DNA of 64,000 nt from Leptothoe kymatousa TAU-MAC 1615 (GCF_018739865.1 NZ_JADOER010000004.1:627067-691066); one strand, 5' to 3'. Counted from the first letter of the stretch, positions 44,385 to 54,240 are shown. The notes: generated by a model not told the origin, from the letters alone. A program made the numbers and translations.

Positions 44385-44561
44385 CTTTTTTGTCTGGGTA
44401 GGCTGAAGAATTATCTGCAAGATACGTCATTGTTTTCAATCCGGAGGCTCAGGAGTCTTGCTTAGGTAGCTTCTGCTTCATAGTTTTGTGAGGTCGCGGC
44501 TCTAGGGCATTGCTTAATTCAGACATAGCTGGTGTAGACGAAGGCAATTACTGACAAATTC

Positions 44562-47516
44562 ATGATCAACAACACTTTGTTCCGCCCTGAAGTATTGAAA
44601 ACTAACAGGAAGAAGTTTAATCCTGATGGTTTTGATTTGGCGGCAGCGCTCAAAAAAAGGAAAGCGGCTGAAGCGGCTGAAGCGGCTACTCCTCCAACGG
44701 CTGATTTTGACGTTAATAAAAACTACCTAAGTCCGTTCTCGGATGGTCAACCTGTGGAGTTGGTTGGCACCACATCTGTGACGGATTTGGATGTTGTTAT
44801 TCGGGCTGCCTACAAGCAGGTGTTTGGCAATGCCCACTTGATGGAAAGTGAGCGTTCGGCAAATGCAGAATCAAAGCTGCGCAGTGGCGAGATTACAGTA
44901 TTAGAATTTGTGCGTCAGCTGGCTAAGTCTGATCGCTATCGTGCGATTTTCTTTGAAAATTGTTCTAATATTCGCGCGGTCGAATTAAATTTCAAGCATT
45001 TGCTGGGACGGTCTCCAGACGGCAATGGGGAAATTTCTGAGCATATTCAGATTTTGGCGGAAGGCGGCTTTGAGGCTGAGATTGATTCGTACCTGGATAG
45101 TGACGAATATTTCCAGGCTTTTGGTACCGATTTTGTTCCCTATTATCGGGGGCATAAAACTCAGTCCGGTCGCTCTGTGTCTGGCTTTACCCATTCCTCT
45201 CAGTTGGTGAAAGGGGCCTCTAGTAGCGACAAGTCCATTGCCAACAATACCGCTCCTCAGGTGCAAGCTGGGTTGCTGGGGGGTGCCCCAACCGAGATTC
45301 AGCCTTTGGCCACGTTGCCGCTTTCTACGCCAGTGATTCCTCCCCAGGAGTATGCGGCTCCGGAGCCACAGCTGACTAAGGCAGATTATATTCCGGTGTA
45401 TAAGTCAGCGACGTTTTTGTCGGAGCCCGTTAGCCCCAGCGAGTGGGTGCGCGATTATAACGCTAAGCAGGCGGCCGCCACATTCCCGGCAGCGCGTTTG
45501 AGTCAGCCGGTGCAGCAGTTTTCCGGTGCTTCTATTGAAGATAAGGATATTCTGATTCGGTTGGCCTATAGGCAGGTGTTTGGCAATGTGCACCTGATGG
45601 AGAGTCAGCGGTTGCTGACGGCTGAGTCGCAGTTTAGGGACGGCACTTTTAACGTTAAGCAGTTTGTTTGTGCCCTGGCGAAGTCGGACGCTTATCGGGC
45701 GCTGTTCTTTGAGAGTTGCTCTAATATTCGCGCCGTCGAATTGAACTTTAAGCATTTGTTGGGTCGCGCCCCTGACAACTTTAAGGAAGTTTCTGAACAT
45801 CTTGGTATTTTGGCCGCGGGCGGTTGGAATGCTGAGATTGATTCCTACTTTGAAAGTGCGGAGTATGACCAGAGCTTTGGCACCGATACTGTGCCTTACT
45901 ATGTGAGCTACTCTACGCAAACTGGTAAGAATGTTGCTGGCTACAATCGTATCTTTGAGCTGGTTAAGGGCTTATCGAGTAGCGATCTCACCATTTCTGA
46001 GTCGATTCAAACCAGTCAGCGATCGCAGCTTCAAACCGATCTGCTCAAGGGCTTCCAGCCTAATAAGGAGAACGTCTTCAATCCCAAGGGATTCCAGTTA
46101 GCCAAGGCCGTTGGCGCTCCCGTCGTTGTTGCCAAGATGGATTCGGGTTCGGCCTCGATCACGGCTGCCTACACCGACGCTTTTGCCGAACAACAGCCGG
46201 TTGAGCTGGTGCCTGGAGATAGCACCGGGCAAATCGACATTGTTATCGAGGCGGCTTACAGACAGGTGTTTGGCAATGCCCACCTGATGGAAAGCGAGCG
46301 TTTCCCCACAGCCGAATCTCAGTTGCGGAATGGTGACATTACTGTTCTAGAGTTTGTGCGGGCCCTGGCGAAGTCAGATCGATACCGCACCTTGTTCTAC
46401 GAACGTTGCACCAACCTCAAGACAGTTGAGCTGAACTTTAAGCACCTTCTCGGTCGTGCCCCTGAGAGTGGCGAAGAGATTTCCCATCACATTCAAATCT
46501 TGGCTGAGCAAGGTTTCTATGCCGAAATCGATGCCTATATCGATAGCGATGAGTATTTCCAAACCTTTGGTGCCAATGTTGTTCCTTACTTCCGGGGCTA
46601 TCAAACCCAGACCGGTAAGGGAATGGCCAGCTATACCCACTCTTTCCAGCTATTGCGGGGTGCTTCCAGCAGCGACAAGCAGCTAAGTCAGTATGGCGCG
46701 GCTGATGTTGATCGGGCTATTCTCTCCAATCACTCCAGTCGCATTCCCGATATCTCTGAACAGACCGTACCTGTGGCAGACATTCGGCCTCAGCCCAAGC
46801 AGACGCCTGCCGTTGCTAGCCCCGACTACGCCTTTGGCCTAGATGCCACCAGCCCCCTATCGGCGGTTGAGCGTACGGCTATTTGGCAAGGGCAATACAA
46901 TGCCATGGCCAATGCCGACCCCGTTAAGCTTAGCCCTGGTGCATCCGATGGAGATGTCACCCTGGTGATTAACGCCATCTACAAGCAGGTGTTGGGCAAT
47001 GCTCACATTATGGAAAGTGAGCGGCTAGCCAGTGCTGAATCCCAACTACGCAATGGTGATTTGACCGTTCGTGGATTTGTGCGGGTGTTGGCCAAGTCAG
47101 ACTTGTATAAGTCTCGCTTTATCGATAATGCCCCCCGCTATCGCTGCCACGAGCTGAACTTCAAGCATCTTCTAGGCCGTGCCCCCGAGAGCTACGACGA
47201 GACTGTGTACCACAGTGCCATGGTCGACAACCATGGCTATGACGCGGATATTGATGCCTACATTGATAGTGATGAATATGAAACCGCGTTTGGTGAGCAT
47301 GTGGTTCCTTTCTATCGGGGCTATAAAACCCAGACTGGCAAGAGCCTGTTGGGCTATGTCAATATGTTTGACCTGCTCACCAGTGCGTCTACCAGTGATA
47401 AGGCGGGGTCCACTAAGGCCCGGGTGGAGAAGCGTCTCTCCTATGAGAATCCCATTAAGGTTCAACCGGTCACCGACGGTAACGTTCTGATTCAGAAGCT
47501 GTTTGGTCTGATCTAA
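44562..47516 (+). CDS. Multidomain phycobilisome linker with four REP (pfam00427) domains
   Basis: 984 residues. Four REP domains lie at about 62-205, 316-460, 543-690 and 787-935; each shows the (A/V)Y(K/R)QV(F/L)GN(A/V)H(L/I)MES(E/Q)[11 protein letters not shown] and DSDEY-type motifs (the second degenerate, ESAEY). No ApcE-type phycobiliprotein domain and no CpcD cap is present. A short motif FNPxGFxLA occurs before domain 1 (residue 18) and again before domain 3 (residue 505), so the protein looks like two [motif-REP-REP] modules in tandem. Pro/Ala-rich linkers of 80-110 residues separate domains. By analogy with multi-REP linkers of Gloeobacter and Anthocerotibacter, it should string together up to four phycobiliprotein hexamers. 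A terminator follows. Confidence 0.9.
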   Translation: MINNTLFRPEVLKTNRKKFNPDGFDLAAALKKRKAAEAAEAATPPTADFDVNKNYLSPFSDGQPVELVGTTSVTDLDVVIRAAYKQVFGNAHLMESERSANAESKLRSGEITVLEFVRQLAKSDRYRAIFFENCSNIRAVELNFKHLLGRSPDGNGEISEHIQILAEGGFEAEIDSYLDSDEYFQAFGTDFVPYYRGHKTQSGRSVSGFTHSSQLVKGASSSDKSIANNTAPQVQAGLLGGAPTEIQPLATLPLSTPVIPPQEYAAPEPQLTKADYIPVYKSATFLSEPVSPSEWVRDYNAKQAAATFPAARLSQPVQQFSGASIEDKDILIRLAYRQVFGNVHLMESQRLLTAESQFRDGTFNVKQFVCALAKSDAYRALFFESCSNIRAVELNFKHLLGRAPDNFKEVSEHLGILAAGGWNAEIDSYFESAEYDQSFGTDTVPYYVSYSTQTGKNVAGYNRIFELVKGLSSSDLTISESIQTSQRSQLQTDLLKGFQPNKENVFNPKGFQLAKAVGAPVVVAKMDSGSASITAAYTDAFAEQQPVELVPGDSTGQIDIVIEAAYRQVFGNAHLMESERFPTAESQLRNGDITVLEFVRALAKSDRYRTLFYERCTNLKTVELNFKHLLGRAPESGEEISHHIQILAEQGFYAEIDAYIDSDEYFQTFGANVVPYFRGYQTQTGKGMASYTHSFQLLRGASSSDKQLSQYGAADVDRAILSNHSSRIPDISEQTVPVADIRPQPKQTPAVASPDYAFGLDATSPLSAVERTAIWQGQYNAMANADPVKLSPGASDGDVTLVINAIYKQVLGNAHIMESERLASAESQLRNGDLTVRGFVRVLAKSDLYKSRFIDNAPRYRCHELNFKHLLGRAPESYDETVYHSAMVDNHGYDADIDAYIDSDEYETAFGEHVVPFYRGYKTQTGKSLLGYVNMFDLLTSASTSDKAGSTKARVEKRLSYENPIKVQPVTDGNVLIQKLFGLI

Positions 47517-47550
47517 TTGCATCCTCTCAGTTAGAGATTTGCAGTGTTTA

Positions 47551-47590
47551 AGCCCCATGACTTCCCAAAAGTAGGAAGTCATGGGGCTTA
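47551..47590 (+). terminator. Strong hairpin after the four-REP linker
   Basis: AAGCCCCATGACTTCC and its exact complement form a 16-bp stem around an 8-base loop, followed by AGTTTTGGTT. It isolates the big linker transcript from the next genes. The remaining 396 bp before the next gene hold a HIP1 site and otherwise nothing I can name. Confidence 0.85.
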
Positions 47591-47986
47591 GTTTTGGTTA
47601 GATGAATCGATCATTGGGCAAAACGTTGCGATCGCATAGCGCGATATCGCTTGTTTATTTGTCGCCTCTATTACTATTCGTTACGAAATATGTCCTTGAG
47701 AACATTAAGAAAAAACAAGTTGTTCTCATTTAGCCCTCAAAATCCGATATCAGTCTTAAATAGGGCCACGTTTTTGACCATTAGCTTTAGCGACGTCTAG
47801 GTTGTTCAAAACAGTGGGTTCAACCTAGGTATTTCCCCTGGATGGCTGTTGGCCTGGGACCTAATGCTAATAATACACAGAGATTATAGTTGGCCTGCTA
47901 TCTGTGAGCTGATCAGCGCTGTTTGCTGACTTAGCTCTAACGGTACGCCCTTTAGCAAACTCAAATTTATTTCGGAGGATTGTTCC

Positions 47987-48748
47987 ATGGCACTTTGGGT
48001 AACCAATGCTGTGCCCGTTGAACTTCGCCCCAATGCAACCGAGGATGACCTGCAAACGGTCATTCGTGCTGTATATAAGCAAGTTTTAGGCAACCAGCAT
48101 GTGATGGAGAGCCAGCGTTTAATTAGCGCTGAGTCTTTACTGCGTGATGGCGATATCACAGTTAGAGGATTCGTCCGGGCAGTAGCCCAATCAGAGCTTT
48201 ATCGCTCCCTCTTTTTTGAGAGTTCTTCGGCTTACCGTTTTATTGAGCTAAACTTCAAGCACTTGCTTGGTCGTGCTCCTCAAGAGCAATCAGAAATCGC
48301 CAACCATGTAGCGCTTTACAATGAGCATGGCTATGTAGCGGAGATTAACTCCTACATCGACAGCGATGAGTACACTGCCAGCTTTGGTGAAAATAGTGTG
48401 CCATCGGTGCGGGGTAACCAAACCCAGACGGGTGTTAAAAACGTTGGCTTCAACCGTACGTTTGCCCTTGAGCGCGGTGATGCTACTAGCGATCGCAGCA
48501 ACCAAGCTAAATTAATTAGCGATTTGGGTGGCAATTTAGCGACTAAAATTGCAGCGCCCCAAGCGGGGACCGGTCGGACCAGCACTAATAAGCGATTCCG
48601 GATTACGGCTAGTACCTCTACCGCTGCAGCCGCTCTGGGCCGTGTTAGCAAGCAGCAGTACGTTGTTTCCTATAGCCAGATGTCCCAGCGTATTCAGACT
48701 ATTTTGAAGTCGGGCGGCAAAATTCTGAGCGTCACTGAAACCAACTAG
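47987..48748 (+). CDS. Phycoerythrin-associated rod linker, CpeD paralogue 1
   Basis: 253 residues; ribosome site GGAGG 7 bp before the ATG. REP domain at about 15-155 ([59 protein letters not shown]) and CpcD-type domain at about 195-253 ([23 protein letters not shown]). The N-terminus [20 protein letters not shown] is of CpeD type and resembles the next gene closely, so the two are tandem duplicates. A hairpin between them could lower expression of the second. Confidence 0.85.
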   Translation: MALWVTNAVPVELRPNATEDDLQTVIRAVYKQVLGNQHVMESQRLISAESLLRDGDITVRGFVRAVAQSELYRSLFFESSSAYRFIELNFKHLLGRAPQEQSEIANHVALYNEHGYVAEINSYIDSDEYTASFGENSVPSVRGNQTQTGVKNVGFNRTFALERGDATSDRSNQAKLISDLGGNLATKIAAPQAGTGRTSTNKRFRITASTSTAAAALGRVSKQQYVVSYSQMSQRIQTILKSGGKILSVTETN

Positions 48749-48763
48749 GTTTAGCTCTCAGAT

Positions 48764-48795
48764 ACACCAGCAGAGAATTCATTCTCTGCTGGTGT
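48764..48795 (+). terminator. Hairpin between the two cpeD genes
   Basis: ACACCAGCAGAGAAT (48764-48778) and its exact complement (48781-48795) make a long perfect palindrome with a minimal loop right after the first gene, then TGTGTTGT. Without a strong T run it may act as a partial terminator or mRNA-processing/stability element rather than a full stop. Confidence 0.7.
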
Positions 48796-48860
48796 TGTGT
48801 TGTAAAAAAGTTCCGTGCCAGTCGCGGATTAATCATCACTATTCTTTAGGAGAAAAGGTT

Positions 48861-49613
48861 ATGTCCCTTTGGATTAATAATGAAGCAGTTGAGCTGCGCC
48901 CCAATGCTAGCGAAGAAGACCTACAGGTTGTTATTCGTGCTGCGTACAAACAAGTTTTGGGTAATGCCCATGTCCTAGAAAGTCAGCGTCTAACCAGTGC
49001 TGAATCTATGCTCAGAAATGGGGAAATCACTGTGCGTGGTTTTGTCCGTGCCGTTGCTACTTCGGACATCTATAAGGCTCGCTACTTCGATAATGCCTCT
49101 CCTTACGGATTTATTGAGCTGAACTTCAAGCATCTGTTGGGTCGTGCTCCCCAGGACCAATCTGAGATTGCTGAGCATGTGCAGACCTACAATGCATCTG
49201 GCTACGATGCTGAAATTGATTCTTATCTCGACAGTGATGAGTATCTGTCTGCCTTTGGTGAAAATGTTGTGCCCTATGCCTGTGGCGCTAGCCAAACGGG
49301 TGTGAAGAACGTGGCCTTTAACCGCATCTTTGCCCTAGATCGTGGCTATGCCGCTAACGATACTACTAAGGGTGCCAAGCTAATTAGCGATGTTGCCGGT
49401 AATCTGGGTACTAAGATCAAGTCCCCTGCTACCGCTTCTGGTGCCTATAGCAACACAGGCAAGCGTTTCCGCATTGTGGCCACCAAGGCTAACTTTGGTA
49501 GTCGGGTCACTAAGAGTAACTACAGTGTGGAAGTTGGCTTCAGTCAGCTATCTAACCGCATTCAGAACATGCAGCGCTCCGGTGCCACCATCGTTAGCAT
49601 TTCAGAAGCATAG
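48861..49613 (+). CDS. cpeD: Phycoerythrin-associated rod linker CpeD
   Basis: 250 residues from the ATG at 48861, which follows TTTAGGAGAAAAGG; a longer TTG-initiated frame would overlap the upstream hairpin and is rejected. REP domain at about 10-150 ([63 protein letters not shown]) and C-terminal CpcD-type domain ([23 protein letters not shown]). It links phycoerythrin discs, by family knowledge usually the core-distal or middle position. Confidence 0.9.
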   Translation: MSLWINNEAVELRPNASEEDLQVVIRAAYKQVLGNAHVLESQRLTSAESMLRNGEITVRGFVRAVATSDIYKARYFDNASPYGFIELNFKHLLGRAPQDQSEIAEHVQTYNASGYDAEIDSYLDSDEYLSAFGENVVPYACGASQTGVKNVAFNRIFALDRGYAANDTTKGAKLISDVAGNLGTKIKSPATASGAYSNTGKRFRIVATKANFGSRVTKSNYSVEVGFSQLSNRIQNMQRSGATIVSISEA

Positions 49614-49748
49614 GCCTAGGTTTCTGGCTTATTAGGCATGAAGTTTTTACGGTAGTGGCTCAACTTTTGGAGCGATTGTTTGTAAAAACTATCTTGCCTA
49701 ATGAGTCGGTTGTGTTTGAAAAGTTTGGTGTATTGCGAGGTAATAACC

Positions 49749-49988
49749 ATGGCAGGAATGATAACAACGGGTTGTGCCGGCGTCAGTGACTACGGCTCCC
49801 GTTCGGTGACAATCGATGTGGCTAATGTGGCCCGTCAAGATGTGGCAAAAACTAGCAACTATCAGGTGAAGGTTCCTTTTAGCCAAATGTCCCAAACCAT
49901 GCGAAATATCGCTGAGTTAGGCGGCAATGTGGTCGGCGTCTCTGTGTCTGGTGCGGCTCCGGCTTCGACTGGAAGTTCAGATGACTAG
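49749..49988 (+). CDS. Small CpcD-domain rod-capping linker
   Basis: 79 residues from the ATG at 49749. The entire protein is a pfam01383 CpcD-type domain: SRSVTIDVANVAR, then YQVKVPFSQMSQTMRNIAELGGNVVGVSV. Such small linkers cap the distal end of rods and limit their length. The Ser/Gly/Ala tail has no charge pattern. It is part of the cpeD-cpeS stretch and is paralogous to the CpcD-like gene at 50808. Confidence 0.85.
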   Translation: MAGMITTGCAGVSDYGSRSVTIDVANVARQDVAKTSNYQVKVPFSQMSQTMRNIAELGGNVVGVSVSGAAPASTGSSDD

Positions 49989-50152
49989 ATAGTCGTTACT
50001 ATTCTCCTCATGCTTAAAGCCTGCAGGTATTGACAGTCTCCCATTGTCTATCCTGTGGGCTTTTTGGTGCTATGGGGGAATGTCTTTCTGGCTTTGACCT
50101 GTGGGCGCAAGGCTATAAAATTAAAGGCCTACGCAAAAAAAGTTTTACCTCA

Positions 50153-50680
50153 ATGGATATTGAAACCTTTGTCGAACGCTCAATCGGTGAATGGCGATCG
50201 CAACGCAGCGCCCATCATTTAGCGTTTGGTCATTTCGAAGAAGTGCGCTCCACCATCAATATCGAATCGCTCACAGTGGATACCCCAGGAGTTTTAGACC
50301 TGTGTCAGCGTTATGAGGTGTCTCCTGAGCACATCGTTAGCCCGTTCAAAATGACTTGGGAAGGGGAATCTGACTGGGATGAAGATGAAGTCATGGCCGG
50401 TTCCACGATTTTAATCCCCGTTCCTGACAGTGCAACCACTGGGAAACTGCTGCGTGAGCAGGGGTATGCAGAGACCATGGAAGCGATGGGGTCTTATTGT
50501 CTCACCGATGACGGCACCTTTATTTTGACCACCGCCTATGACCGGGCAGCCGCGGAAGAAAAAATTTGGTTTGCGACGCCCAACTTGCGTTTTCGCGTGT
50601 CGTTGATTAAGACGAGCAGCGGTAAAGGCGTAACAACAGCGAGCTTCTCCTCAGAGGTAAGACGGGGCGTAAAAAGCTAG
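50153..50680 (+). CDS. cpeS: Phycoerythrin lyase CpeS (S-type)
   Basis: 175 residues from the ATG at 50153, giving MDIETFVERSIGEWRSQRSAH, the standard CpeS start; the frame is open 41 codons further upstream without homology-like sequence. Other marks are HLAFGHFEEVRSTINIE, GSTILIPVPDS, GKLLREQGYAETMEAMGSY and EKIWFATPNLRFRVSLIK. CpeS attaches phycoerythrobilin to Cys82 of beta-phycoerythrin. Its place between rod-linker genes and cpeT-cpeR mirrors the cpeCDESTR operon of Fremyella. Confidence 0.9.
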   Translation: MDIETFVERSIGEWRSQRSAHHLAFGHFEEVRSTINIESLTVDTPGVLDLCQRYEVSPEHIVSPFKMTWEGESDWDEDEVMAGSTILIPVPDSATTGKLLREQGYAETMEAMGSYCLTDDGTFILTTAYDRAAAEEKIWFATPNLRFRVSLIKTSSGKGVTTASFSSEVRRGVKS

Positions 50681-50807
50681 GTCGAAGATTTTTGGGCTAC
50701 TAAAATTTATGTAGATAGCTCAACGGACTTGCAGTTTCGTCAAGCAGACTTGCACTTTACTCAAGGGGAGCTATCCTTGGAGGCACTTTCATTAAGAGGA
50801 AACTCCT

Positions 50808-51170
50808 ATGGTAGGTATTACCAGTGGCTCTGCCTTGAGTGATGATCGCTCACGCGCTGTGGTGATTGATGTAGCTGGCATGGCAAATCAGACGATTTCC
50901 AGAGTTAGTAATTACCAGGTCAAGGTTCCCTTTAGCCAAATGTCGGCGGCTATGCGCACGATTTCCGCCCAGGGAGGGAAAGTGGTGCATGTTTCAGTTC
51001 AGGGTGGGCCGCCCCAAGCTCCCCAAACCCCACAAGAAACCCCAGATTCAAAACCGGCAAAAGCTACAACCAAGAAAACTGGCACCAAAAAAGCGGCTAA
51101 TAACAAAAAGAAAAATATAGTTTCCCGCTTGACGAATCGGAAGGGACGTCGTTCTAAGAAAACCTCCTAG
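50808..51170 (+). CDS. CpcD-domain linker with a lysine-rich C-terminal tail
   Basis: 120 residues. Residues 1-65 are a CpcD-type domain (SRAVVIDVAGMANQTISRVSN, YQVKVPFSQMSAAMRTISAQGG), very similar to the small linker at 49749. Residues 66-120 are a Pro/Gln stretch (GPPQAPQTPQETPD) and then a strongly basic tail with clusters such as KKTGTKKAANNKKK and RKGRRSKKTS. Normal CpcD caps lack such a tail. It could contact membrane lipid, nucleic acid or an acidic neighbour rod. A ribosome site (AGAGGA) precedes the start and a clear terminator follows. Confidence 0.85.
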   Translation: MVGITSGSALSDDRSRAVVIDVAGMANQTISRVSNYQVKVPFSQMSAAMRTISAQGGKVVHVSVQGGPPQAPQTPQETPDSKPAKATTKKTGTKKAANNKKKNIVSRLTNRKGRRSKKTS

Positions 51171-51193
51171 GTCTGTTGCGGCGCTATCAATAT

Positions 51194-51229
51194 AAAAAAA
51201 GGTCAGGCTATCACCCTGGCCTTTTTTTT
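51194..51229 (+). terminator. Intrinsic terminator after the basic-tail linker
   Basis: A-rich arm plus AAGGTCAGG pairs with CCTGGCCTT followed by a run of T, 24 bp after the stop codon. The following 310 bp up to cpeT hold a HIP1 site (about 51343) and probably the cpeTR promoter; no gene seen. Confidence 0.88.
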
Positions 51230-51539
51230 GCTTTGTATAGATGCGCCCTCACCTAGGTTGGGAAGATTTGGACACCTTAGTAATAGGGAAGTATGGTGTG
51301 ATGAAGACGCAGGCGTGTCATCCAATGTTGATATTTTGTAGTGCGATCGCATAGAACTGACTAGCGTCTAACCCCTATGCTTGCTTACACTAGAAACTAA
51401 AGGACTTCAGCCCAGGGCAATAGCAAAGTGAGCTTTACGATGTGACCAAGACTCTTTAAGAGACAATCACAACAGCTCATCACAATGTTGTTCTAAATTG
51501 AATAAAACGCTCGTCAATAATTTTAAGAAACTTTAAGAA

Positions 51540-52157
51540 ATGGTGCTTTCTAGCAGTGCTGACGTCTCTTACTCTCAGGATTTTGTAACCCTGGCCCGTT
51601 GGATGTCTGGGGATTTTAGTAATCAACACCAGGCGTTTGAAAACCCTAGGAAATTTGCCCATATCCGTATTTTTTTTCGTCCCCTTCCCTATGAGTTTTT
51701 CTCTGGAGTTGGGCTATATTCTGAGCAAACACAGGATTACGATCTCTGGAGTCCCTATCGTCAAGGTGTTCATCGCCTTGTGGATAAAGGCGATCATATT
51801 TATATTGAAAACTATGGACTTAAGGACCGGTTGCTATATGCCGGCTCTGGCCATAACCTAGACATTCTCAAAACCATTACCCCCGACTGTATTGAACGGC
51901 GAGAAGGCTGCTCGATGGTATTTAGGCGTGAAGGGGATACGTTCATTGGCAGCGTAGAGCCCGGCAAAGCCTGCATTATTCCTAAACAAGGAAAGATGAC
52001 CTACCTCACCAGCCACGTGGAAATTACTGAAAGCACCTGGATGAGTGTCGATCAGGGGATGGACGTGGAGACGGATGAGTACGTGTGGGGCTCCACAGAG
52101 GGCATTTTGACGTTCCGTAAGCGCGCCAGTTTTGACAATGAATTGCCGTTCATTTGA
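51540..52157 (+). CDS. cpeT: CpeT/CpcT-family (T-type) phycobiliprotein lyase
   Basis: 205 residues. T-type lyases attach a bilin to the beta-subunit Cys near position 153/165. Family features: LARWMSGDFSNQHQAFENP, HIRIFFRPLP, GLYSEQTQDYDLWSPYRQGVHRL, REGCSMVFRREGDTFIGSVEPGKAC and a DRGMD-like DQGMDVETDEYVWGSTEG. Given its place between cpeS and cpeR the likely target is beta-phycoerythrin. The last 15 codons lie inside the first unit of a four-copy tandem repeat that reaches the start of cpeR. Confidence 0.93.
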   Translation: MVLSSSADVSYSQDFVTLARWMSGDFSNQHQAFENPRKFAHIRIFFRPLPYEFFSGVGLYSEQTQDYDLWSPYRQGVHRLVDKGDHIYIENYGLKDRLLYAGSGHNLDILKTITPDCIERREGCSMVFRREGDTFIGSVEPGKACIIPKQGKMTYLTSHVEITESTWMSVDQGMDVETDEYVWGSTEGILTFRKRASFDNELPFI

Positions 52158-52296
52158 CGTTCCGTAGGCGCACCCGTTTTGCTAATGAGCTGCCGTTCAT
52201 TGGCAATGCCGTCAGGTGCACCCGTTTCGATCATGAACTCCCTTTCATTTGCAATTCCGTAAGGTGCGTCAGTTTTGATGATGAACTCCCTTTCTA
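52108..52296 (+). repeat. Tandem repeat derived from the cpeT 3' end, reaching the cpeR start
   Basis: Four imperfect units of 46-49 bp begin at about 52108, 52155, 52201 and 52250. Each runs (T)G(A/C)(C/A)(G/A)(T)TCCGT..GGCGC(A/G)CC.GTTTTG..(A)ATGA(A/G)CT.CC.TTC. Unit 1 is the end of the cpeT coding sequence; unit 4 supplies the ATGATGAACTCCCTTTCT start of cpeR. The intervening units are non-coding. Confidence 0.88.
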
Positions 52297-52688
52297 AAGA
52301 ACGTAAAACGACTAGAGAGATTGAAAAGACTACGGATCATCGACATTTAGACCTTAACGACCTTAAAGAACTTCGGGTTTCCATGCTTCCTCCCCAGGCA
52401 CAAAAAAAGATGAAATCGTGGATCCGCAGTCGTCATTTGATTCGGTCGGGCAATTTTTTTATTTTTGAAACCGTTGAGTATTCCACGGTGGAAAAGTTTC
52501 AAGACTGTTTAAAAGCCCTAGGGGGGACGTTAATCTCCGTCAAACCGATGAAAAAAATATGGATTGGCGATCATCGGCGAGTGGTTTTATATCAAGCCAA
52601 GGCGAGTTTGCACACGCCCCACCACGATCTGCAGCAATATTGGATTAAATACGGCAGCTTCCACACTCGGTTTGATGAACGGGCGTAG
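52275..52688 (+). CDS. cpeR: CpeR, activator of phycoerythrin gene expression
   Basis: 137 residues from the ATG at 52275, or 101 residues from the internal ATG at 52383. The conserved core is MLPPQAQKKMKSWIRSRHLI, NFFIFETVEYSTVEKFQ, GTLISVKPMKKIWIGDHRRV, LYQAKASLHTPHHDLQQYW and KYGSFHTRFDERA. CpeR, with weak resemblance to PP2C phosphatases, is required for cpeBA expression in chromatically adapting species and lies last in cpeCDESTR. Here cpeBA follows directly downstream. The first 36 residues are encoded partly by the tandem repeat and may be a secondary extension. No strong ribosome site marks either start. Confidence 0.9.
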   Translation: MMMNSLSKERKTTREIEKTTDHRHLDLNDLKELRVSMLPPQAQKKMKSWIRSRHLIRSGNFFIFETVEYSTVEKFQDCLKALGGTLISVKPMKKIWIGDHRRVVLYQAKASLHTPHHDLQQYWIKYGSFHTRFDERA

Positions 52689-52902
52689 GTTGGACATGGC
52701 CTACGATCCGGTGTTTGTTGGGGCAAAATGCTTGCCGTTCGGTGGCTCCAGCCTTTTGTATCGGATGATTGAGCTGCCTTGACAGGCCATCCGAACTGCT
52801 ATCAAAAATCTTAAAAATTAGAAAACTGTGTATCTTGTAACGGAATGTTGCTTTGTTTTCACTAACTGAGACATAAGGGCCCACGATTGCATATTGTTTT
52901 TA

Positions 52903-52940
52903 TGGTGATAAACGCAAACGAGACGAGTTTGTTATCACCA
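52903..52940 (+). promoter_or_regulatory. Stem-loop in the cpeBA leader
   Basis: TGGTGATAA (52903-52911) pairs perfectly with TTATCACCA (52932-52940), and inside it CAAAC (52915-52919) pairs with GTTTG (52927-52931). The structure ends 33 bp before the cpeB ATG, just ahead of the ribosome site (AAGGAGAG). As inverted DNA it could bind a dimeric regulator; as RNA it could stabilise the abundant message. Confidence 0.6.
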
Positions 52941-52955
52941 ACGAAAAGTTTTTAA

Positions 52956-53528
<573 letters not shown>

Positions 53529-53550
53529 GCCCTAAGCGAGATTGCTCTGA

Positions 53551-54084
<534 letters not shown>

Positions 54085-54149
54085 GTGATTGGGCCCCTAT
54101 CCTAAGGGTCGGTTACTAGATTAAGAGCTTGACTGCATTTAGGTAGTCG

Positions 54150-54240
54150 AAACCTGGAGATTCGTAAGGATCTCCAGGTTTGTTGTTGTTGTATAAACAT
54201 ACTAAAAATGGCTTCTTCTGATTTTGGAGAAGCCATTTTT
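54150..54240 (+). terminator. Tandem hairpins ending the cpeBA transcript
   Basis: First stem AAACCTGGAGA/TCTCCAGGTTT (54150-54181) followed by TGTTGTTGTT; second stem AAAAATGGCTTCT/AGAAGCCATTTTT (54204-54240) followed by TTT. The second is a typical intrinsic terminator; the first may protect the 3' end. Confidence 0.88.

Noticed and set aside
44562-47516. Reading of the four-REP linker as ApcE (core-membrane linker)
   Set aside because: The N-terminus has no phycobiliprotein domain with its bilin cysteine and PB-loop, and the first REP domain begins already at about residue 62.
48792-48860. TTG-initiated extension of cpeD
   Set aside because: It would overlap the 48764-48795 hairpin and encodes Cys-rich sequence unlike any linker; the ATG at 48861 has a proper ribosome site.
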